64,000 nt of DNA, taken from positions 1 to 64,000 of the forward strand of contig JAWXBY010000033.1 of the NCBI GenBank assembly GCA_034440355.1. The letters run 5' to 3'. Positions 59,483 through 64,000 of the stretch are shown here, piece after piece; position 1 is the stretch's first letter, and each line of letters begins with the position of its first letter. The notes under the pieces are model-generated. The model had not been told where the DNA came from and did no database searches. It was given only the letters and a program-made list of their open reading frames with translations. The translations under genes were made by a program, and so were the position numbers. The stretch comes from SZUA-430 sp034440355. GTDB lineage: Bacteria; Pseudomonadota; Alphaproteobacteria; Micropepsales; Micropepsaceae.

Positions 59483-60853
59483 ATGGCCTTCACCCTTGCT
59501 ATTGCCGGCCGCCCCAATGTGGGGAAATCGACGCTCTTCAACCGGCTGACCGGGAAACACGCGGCGATCGTCGACGACACGCCGGGTGTGACGCGCGACT
59601 GGCGCGAAGGCGAAGGTGGCATTCTCGATTTGAATTTTCGCGTGCTGGATACAGCGGGCTTGGACGACGCGAAGGCTGACGGTCTTTCCGAGCGCATCCA
59701 GAAGCAGACGCGCGCAGCGATTGACCAAGCGGATGCACTGCTGTTCCTCGTCGACGGGCGTGACGGCGTCACGGGGTTCGACCACGAGATCGCCAATCTG
59801 CTGCGGCGCGCGAACAAGCCCGTCATCCTTGCTGTCAACAAATGCGACACGCGCGAGGCGGTGCACACGATCTCGGAAGCCTCGCGTCTGGGATTCGGCG
59901 AACCCGTCGAGTTGTCGGCGGCGCATGGGCGGGGGATCGACGAGCTTTATCATGCGCTGAACGCGATCGCGCCGGCGGATGCGCATGACGTCGAAGAAGA
60001 CGACGAGAGCGAAGACGAGGCGGCGGTCGAGAAGCGGCCACTGACCATCGCGATCACGGGCCGGCCGAATGCCGGCAAGTCGACGTTGCTCAACCGCTTG
60101 CTGGGTCAAGAGCGTTCGATCACCGGGCCTGAAGCCGGGATCACCCGCGATGCGGTTGCGGCGGAGTGGGCATGGGAAGACCGGCGGATCAAGCTGATCG
60201 ACACCGCCGGGTTGCGGCGCAAGTCGCGGGTCGATGAAGGGCTTGAGAAGCTGTCGGTCGAAAATGCGATCGACGAGATCAAGATGGCGGAGGTCGTGAT
60301 CCTGGTCATCGATGCGGCCGTGCCGTTCGAGACTCAGGATTTGCAGATCGCAGATCTCGTCGAGCGCGAAGGGCGGGCGATGATCGTTGCCGTCAACAAG
60401 TGGGATCTGGTCGAGGACAAGGCGCAGCTTCTGAAGACACTGAAAGCGCGCGTCGACGAATTGCTGCCGCAGTGGAAGGGCGTGCCGATCGTCGCGATCT
60501 CGGCGCTGGCCGGGGAGGGCGTCGACCGGCTGATGCCCGCGATCGTGAAGCAGCACGACATCTGGAACAGGCGCGTCTCGACGCACAAGCTGAACGATTG
60601 GCTGGAGATGATGCTGGAACGGCATTCGCCGCCCGCGCCCAAAGGCCGGCGCATCAAGATCCGCTACATCACACAGGCGCGCACGCGGCCACCGACGTTT
60701 GCCATTTCGTCGAGCCAGGCCGGTGAGTTGCCGGGCGACTATGCGCGCTATCTCATCAACGGCCTGCGCGAGACGTTCGGCTTCATGGGGGTGCCGATTC
60801 GTATGAAGGTGAAGACGGGCGCCAACCCGTTCGACAAGGATCGCAAGCGGTAG
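59483..60853 (+). CDS. der: Ribosome biogenesis GTPase Der (EngA)
   Basis: A 456-residue GTPase needed for 50S subunit maturation. It has two tandem G domains: the first with IAGRPNVGKSTLFNRL, DTAGLDD and VNKCD; the second with ITGRPNAGKSTLLNRLLG, DTAGLRR and VNKWD, then a KH-like domain (residues about 355-456) ending in NPFDKDRKR. The double G domain arrangement is unique to Der. It is downstream of bamB and upstream of a small secreted protein gene, 10 bp later. Confidence 0.96.
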   Translation: MAFTLAIAGRPNVGKSTLFNRLTGKHAAIVDDTPGVTRDWREGEGGILDLNFRVLDTAGLDDAKADGLSERIQKQTRAAIDQADALLFLVDGRDGVTGFDHEIANLLRRANKPVILAVNKCDTREAVHTISEASRLGFGEPVELSAAHGRGIDELYHALNAIAPADAHDVEEDDESEDEAAVEKRPLTIAITGRPNAGKSTLLNRLLGQERSITGPEAGITRDAVAAEWAWEDRRIKLIDTAGLRRKSRVDEGLEKLSVENAIDEIKMAEVVILVIDAAVPFETQDLQIADLVEREGRAMIVAVNKWDLVEDKAQLLKTLKARVDELLPQWKGVPIVAISALAGEGVDRLMPAIVKQHDIWNRRVSTHKLNDWLEMMLERHSPPAPKGRRIKIRYITQARTRPPTFAISSSQAGELPGDYARYLINGLRETFGFMGVPIRMKVKTGANPFDKDRKR

Positions 60854-60863
60854 GGAGCTGTCG

Positions 60864-61136
60864 ATGGTTGCGCGCGTTGCGATGATTGTTGTTGCCGGGA
60901 CGCTGGTGCTTTCCGCGGCGCCGGCATCGGCAGACATCCCACCTCCCGACCCGCGACACCGAGAGGTGCCCATCCCTATGCCCGCACCCGCGCCGACGCC
61001 CGCGCCGCGGCCCGAACCACCGAAACCCGCGCCGCAGAAGGACACTTCAGGCCCGATCGCTGCGGTCGGGTTCTTCGCGCTGTTTGCGCTGCTGCTGTTG
61101 TGGCTCGCGCGCCCGTCGCGTGAGCGGTCGGCGTAA
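60864..61136 (+). CDS. Small proline-rich membrane protein
   Basis: A 90-residue protein beginning ATG 60864, 10 bp after der. It has a signal peptide (MIVVAGTLVLSAAPASA), a linker of Pro-Ala repeats (MPAPAPTPAPRPEPPKPAPQ), and a C-terminal hydrophobic helix (AVGFFALFALLLLWLARPSR) followed by basic residues. This layout suggests a periplasmic spacer between two membrane contacts. No family was recognised. It could be translated with der. Confidence 0.55.
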   Translation: MVARVAMIVVAGTLVLSAAPASADIPPPDPRHREVPIPMPAPAPTPAPRPEPPKPAPQKDTSGPIAAVGFFALFALLLLWLARPSRERSA

Positions 61137-61195
61137 CACGACGACCGTCGCCGGGACGTTTACCGTATGGCACCGCATAAGTCGGACAAGAGACG

Positions 61196-61273
61196 TTGCA
61201 AGACGGGATCAGGCCCGGGCGTTTTTGCGGAGAATGTGTCCTTTGGCATCATTGTTCGTCTTGCAATGATGCC
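61196..61273 (+). other. Two overlapping, mutually exclusive stem-loops
   Basis: TTGCAAGAC (61196-61204) can pair with GTCTTGCAA (61258-61266), and GGCATCATT (61245-61253) can pair with AATGATGCC (61265-61273). The second stem has an 11-base loop that includes part of the first pairing partner, so they compete. They lie in the 184-bp gap before the DUF2167 gene at 61321 and might be an attenuator or a terminator; no T-tract follows. Confidence 0.45.
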
Positions 61274-61320
61274 GGGGTCAACGGCTATTCTTCTTCAATC
61301 GGGATCCAGGGGCCATTGTC

Positions 61321-62334
61321 ATGTCGATTGATATGCGTGTGATTAAAGCGGGTTTGGCCGCTTCGTTGTTGTTGACCGTGCCGGCGATGGCGGATGTGCC
61401 GCCGCCACCGGTCGACCAAAAAGCCGCCACGGACACCGCGGAGCCCTCGGAAACGGTCGCGCCCGCCGAGGCTGATGCGCCCGTGGCCGTTGTTCCGCCT
61501 GAGGCCGTCGATGCACTGCTCGCAGCCGATCCGCGCGAGGCGATCGCCAAATCACTGGTGCAGCGCGACGGTACGATCGACCTGCAAGGCGGCCAGGCGC
61601 GCGTCACGATCGCTGAGGGTTTTGCGTTTCTGGATCCGGCCGACACGAAAAAGCTGCTGACGGATTTGTGGGGCAATCCGCCCGACGCGTCCGAAGGCGT
61701 TCTGGGCGCCATCGTGCCGCGCGACGTCAGCGTGCTTTCCGACGGCAGCTGGGTTGCGATCATCACGTATGTGAACGAGGGACATGTGTCGGACGACGAT
61801 GCCTCTTCGATCAACTACGACGATCTGCTGAAGCAGATGCAAGAGGAGACGACGGCTGCTAACGATGAGCGCGTGACGGCGGGATATGAGCCGATCTCTC
61901 TCGTCGGCTGGGCGCAGAAGCCGTCCTATGACGGGGCGTCGCACAAGCTGCATTGGGCCAAGCATCTGCAGTTCGGCACGTCGTCGAACACGCTCAACTA
62001 TTCGATCCGCGCTTTGGGGCGGACCGGCGTTCTTGAGCTCAACGTCGTGGGCGACATGAAGCAGCTTCCCGATATCAACGCGCAGGTGCCGAAGATGCTG
62101 ACGATGGTGTCGTTCAGCGAAGGCAATCGCTATGCCGATTTCAAGGAAGGCGATCAGACGGCGGCTTACGGCGTCGCGGCGCTGATTGCGGGCGGCGCGG
62201 CGGCGAAGGCCGGATTGTTCAAAGGGCTCATCGCACTGCTGCTCGCATCGTGGAAGTTCATTGCGATCGGCGCCGTGGCCGTGGGCGGGATGATCTGGCG
62301 GATGTTCAGTAACCGCAAAGAGCCGTCGGCCTAG
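61321..62334 (+). CDS. DUF2167 family membrane protein
   Basis: A 337-residue exported protein: signal peptide to about residue 22 (LAASLLLTVPAMADVPPPPV), an acidic linker, then the conserved domain (FLDPADTKKLLTDLWGNPPD, VAIITYVNEGHVSDDDA and ISLVGWAQKPSYD), and a C-terminal hydrophobic helix (LIALLLASWKFIAIGAVAVG) with basic residues after it. The bulk therefore lies in the periplasm and is anchored at the C-terminus. The function is unknown. It is convergent with an SDR gene, with stops overlapping by 4 bp. Confidence 0.85.
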   Translation: MSIDMRVIKAGLAASLLLTVPAMADVPPPPVDQKAATDTAEPSETVAPAEADAPVAVVPPEAVDALLAADPREAIAKSLVQRDGTIDLQGGQARVTIAEGFAFLDPADTKKLLTDLWGNPPDASEGVLGAIVPRDVSVLSDGSWVAIITYVNEGHVSDDDASSINYDDLLKQMQEETTAANDERVTAGYEPISLVGWAQKPSYDGASHKLHWAKHLQFGTSSNTLNYSIRALGRTGVLELNVVGDMKQLPDINAQVPKMLTMVSFSEGNRYADFKEGDQTAAYGVAALIAGGAAAKAGLFKGLIALLLASWKFIAIGAVAVGGMIWRMFSNRKEPSA

Positions 62335-63047
62335 CGCTTATTGAACGCCACGATCTCGCCGTTGCGTGTCTCCGTCGGCAGGCCGAGGGCGACGATTTGT
62401 GGGGCGACGTCTTCCGGGGTCGGCAGGGTCATCGGATCTTCGCCGGGGAAGGCTTTGGCGCGCATGCCGGTTCGGACGGGGCCAGGACTGAAGAGGTTCG
62501 CGCGGACCTTTGTCGTCGCGCACTCCGCCGCGTAGGTCTTGATGAGGACGTCGAGGGCGGCTTTCGTGGCGCTGTAGACGCCCCAATAGGCGCGGATGTT
62601 TGTCGCGGCGCCTGAGGTGACGAAGATGGCGCGGCCGGCGTCGCTGGCCTTTAGCAGCGGGTCGAGGAATTGGATGAAGCGCAGGTTGGCGTTGACGTTG
62701 ACGTCGACGGCTTCGACCCAGTCTTTCGGGTTGATGTTCGTGACCGGTGTGAGCGGGCCGCCGAGGACGCCGGCGTTACCGATCAGGATGTCGAGTTTCT
62801 TCCAGCGTTCGGCGATGGCGCCGGCGAGGCGCGGGAAGGCTGGACCGTCTTTCAGATCCATCGGTACCAGCGTCGTCGTGCCGCCGGCTTTGACGATCTG
62901 ATTGTCGAGTTCTTCGAGCGCGCCGGTCGTGCGCGCGATGGCGATGACGTGTGCGCCTTCGCGCGCCAGTTCGAGGGCGACGGCGCGTCCGATGCCGCGC
63001 GACGCGCCGCTGACGAGCGCGACGCGATTGGCGAGGCGCTGCGTCAT
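62331..63047 (-). CDS. Short-chain dehydrogenase/reductase
   Basis: A 238-residue SDR starting at ATG 63047 and overlapping the purF stop by 4 bp (ATGA). The NAD(P) fold has SGASRGIGRAVA, the NNAG-type motif is IGNAGVLGG, and the catalytic site is Ser in FVTSGAATN, Tyr in YWGVYSATKAAL with Lys four later. Linkage to purF is common in alphaproteobacteria, though no purine role for it is established. The substrate is unknown. Confidence 0.88.
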   Translation of the reverse strand: MTQRLANRVALVSGASRGIGRAVALELAREGAHVIAIARTTGALEELDNQIVKAGGTTTLVPMDLKDGPAFPRLAGAIAERWKKLDILIGNAGVLGGPLTPVTNINPKDWVEAVDVNVNANLRFIQFLDPLLKASDAGRAIFVTSGAATNIRAYWGVYSATKAALDVLIKTYAAECATTKVRANLFSPGPVRTGMRAKAFPGEDPMTLPTPEDVAPQIVALGLPTETRNGEIVAFNKR

Positions 63048-64000
63048 ACGGCGAGCAGCGAAAGCTGGCCGCCGTCGGTTTCGCTGTCGCGGTCGGTGAG
63101 GGCCGTGGGGTAGTCGCCGGTGAAGCAGGCGTCGCAGTAGCGTGTGGCTTTGGCGTCGCGGCGGGCGTGACGGAGGGCGCGATAGAGGCCGTTGATCGAG
63201 ATGAAGTGGAGCGAGTCCGCTTCGATGAAGCGGCACATTTCGGCGACGGTGTAGTTCGCGGCGAGGAGGTTTTTCTTTTCCGGCGTGTCGACGCCGTAGA
63301 AGCAGCTGTCGGTCGTGGGCGGGCTGGCGATGCGCATGTGGACTTCGGCGGCGCCGGCGTCGCGCACCATTTTGATGATCTTCTTCGAGGTCGTGCCGCG
63401 GACGATGGAGTCGTCAATCAGCACCACGCGCTTGCCCTTGAGGCGCGCGCGGTTGGCGTTGTGTTTGAGGCGGACGCCGAGATGGCGGATGTGGTCGCTG
63501 GGTTCGATGAACGTGCGGCCGACGTAGTGGTTGCGGATGATGCCGAGTTCGAAGGGGATGTTCGACGCTTCGGCAAAACCGATCGCGCCGGGGACGCCGG
63601 AGTCGGGAACGGGCACGACCATGTCGGCTTCGACCGGCGCTTCGCGCGCGAGTTCGGCGCCGATGTTCTTGCGCACTTCGTAGACGCCTTGGCCTTCGAT
63701 CATGCTGTCGGGTCGGGCGAAGTAAACGTATTCGAAGATGCAGAAGCGCGGGCGTTGCGGCGGGAACGGCTTATAGGATTGCAGGCCTTCGTCGGAGATC
63801 ACGACGATTTCGCCGGGTTCGACTTCGCGCACGAACTCGGCGTCGATGATGTCGAGGGCGCAGGTTTCAGAGGCGAACACATAGGCGCCGTCGACCTTGC
63901 CGATCACCAGCGGGCGGACGCCGAGCGGATCGCGCACGCCGATGAGTTTCTTGCGGGTGAGGGCGACGAGAGAGTAGGCGCCTTCGACTTGCTTCAACGC
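63044..64000 (-). CDS. purF: Amidophosphoribosyltransferase, 3' part
   Basis: The window edge cuts the gene, and 318 codons of the C-terminal part are present, from the Ntn glutaminase domain end (VEGAYSLVALTRKKLIGVRD) to the stop at 63044. Clear motifs are FEYVYFARPDSMIEGQGVYE, VPVPDSGVPGAIGF, and the PRPP-binding VVLIDDSIVRGTTSKKIIKM. PurF starts de novo purine synthesis by converting PRPP and glutamine to phosphoribosylamine. It overlaps the SDR gene downstream. Confidence 0.95.
   Translation of the reverse strand, partial: ALKQVEGAYSLVALTRKKLIGVRDPLGVRPLVIGKVDGAYVFASETCALDIIDAEFVREVEPGEIVVISDEGLQSYKPFPPQRPRFCIFEYVYFARPDSMIEGQGVYEVRKNIGAELAREAPVEADMVVPVPDSGVPGAIGFAEASNIPFELGIIRNHYVGRTFIEPSDHIRHLGVRLKHNANRARLKGKRVVLIDDSIVRGTTSKKIIKMVRDAGAAEVHMRIASPPTTDSCFYGVDTPEKKNLLAANYTVAEMCRFIEADSLHFISINGLYRALRHARRDAKATRYCDACFTGDYPTALTDRDSETDGGQLSLLAV

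Noticed and set aside
59414..61045. A 543-codon minus-strand frame opposite der
   Set aside because: Der is certain; the antisense product is a composition shadow.

Overview
The window is 64 kb of high-GC chromosomal DNA, densely packed with genes on both strands. No rRNA, tRNA, CRISPR array, insertion sequence or phage gene was recognised. Several things point to an alphaproteobacterium. The housekeeping blocks (yfgM-like/bamB/der, and an SDR gene overlapping purF) are typical of that class. At least eight sites directly upstream of genes match the promoter of its general stress sigma factor EcfG (GGAAC-N16/17-CGTT). There are also many TonB, acyl-CoA and phytanoyl-CoA dioxygenase genes, as in free-living oligotrophic members. 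I cannot name a genus. The edges cut two purine genes: the 3' end of guaA (1-96) and the 3' part of purF (63044-64000).

Layout. 0-7 kb: small enzymes (VOC protein, two alpha/beta hydrolases, one a fluoroacetate-dehalogenase homologue lacking the usual acid residue), a P-loop kinase-like protein, a soluble lytic transglycosylase, a LysR regulator and a Spy-like periplasmic protein. 7-16 kb: a sugar-type symporter, a D-aminoacylase-type amidohydrolase with a tandem TetR regulator, a MATE exporter, and katG behind a perfect Fur-family-type palindrome. 16-35 kb: a large catabolic locus. An eleven-gene minus-strand run after a TetR gene encodes two Fe(II) dioxygenases, two acyl-CoA dehydrogenases, two enoyl-CoA hydratases, an SCP2-like protein, an Lnt/nitrilase-like membrane protein, a penicillin-acylase-type amidase, a TonB receptor and a serine esterase. 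An ECF sigma factor and an acyl-CoA ligase diverge from it. Together these look like a system to import, deacylate, CoA-activate and beta-oxidise an unknown lipid-like or amide-linked substrate.

35-50 kb: a region controlled largely by EcfG-type promoters. It holds tandem membrane-anchored serine hydrolases, a secreted amidohydrolase, a three-gene operon (divergent PLP enzyme, GNAT acetyltransferase, nitrilase-type amidase), a 24-residue membrane peptide, a membrane protein, an operon of HAD-ATPase fusion, GT4 glycosyltransferase and glycogen-debranching-type glucosidase, and a KGG-repeat stress protein. The shared promoters suggest one stress programme covering carbohydrate metabolism, small-molecule synthesis and envelope functions.

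50-64 kb: small conserved genes (CBS, ArsC-like, GIY-YIG, DUF2239 behind paired palindromes), a UPF0016 manganese exporter behind a clear yybP-ykoY manganese riboswitch, an FAD monooxygenase, an outer-membrane barrel with a strong terminator, a 760-bp gap with a large inverted repeat, the yfgM-like/bamB/der block, a DUF2167 membrane protein, an SDR and purF.

Functions are inferred from motifs read by eye; no database search was run. Start codons were adjusted by ribosome-binding sites, overlaps or signal peptides where these were visible.
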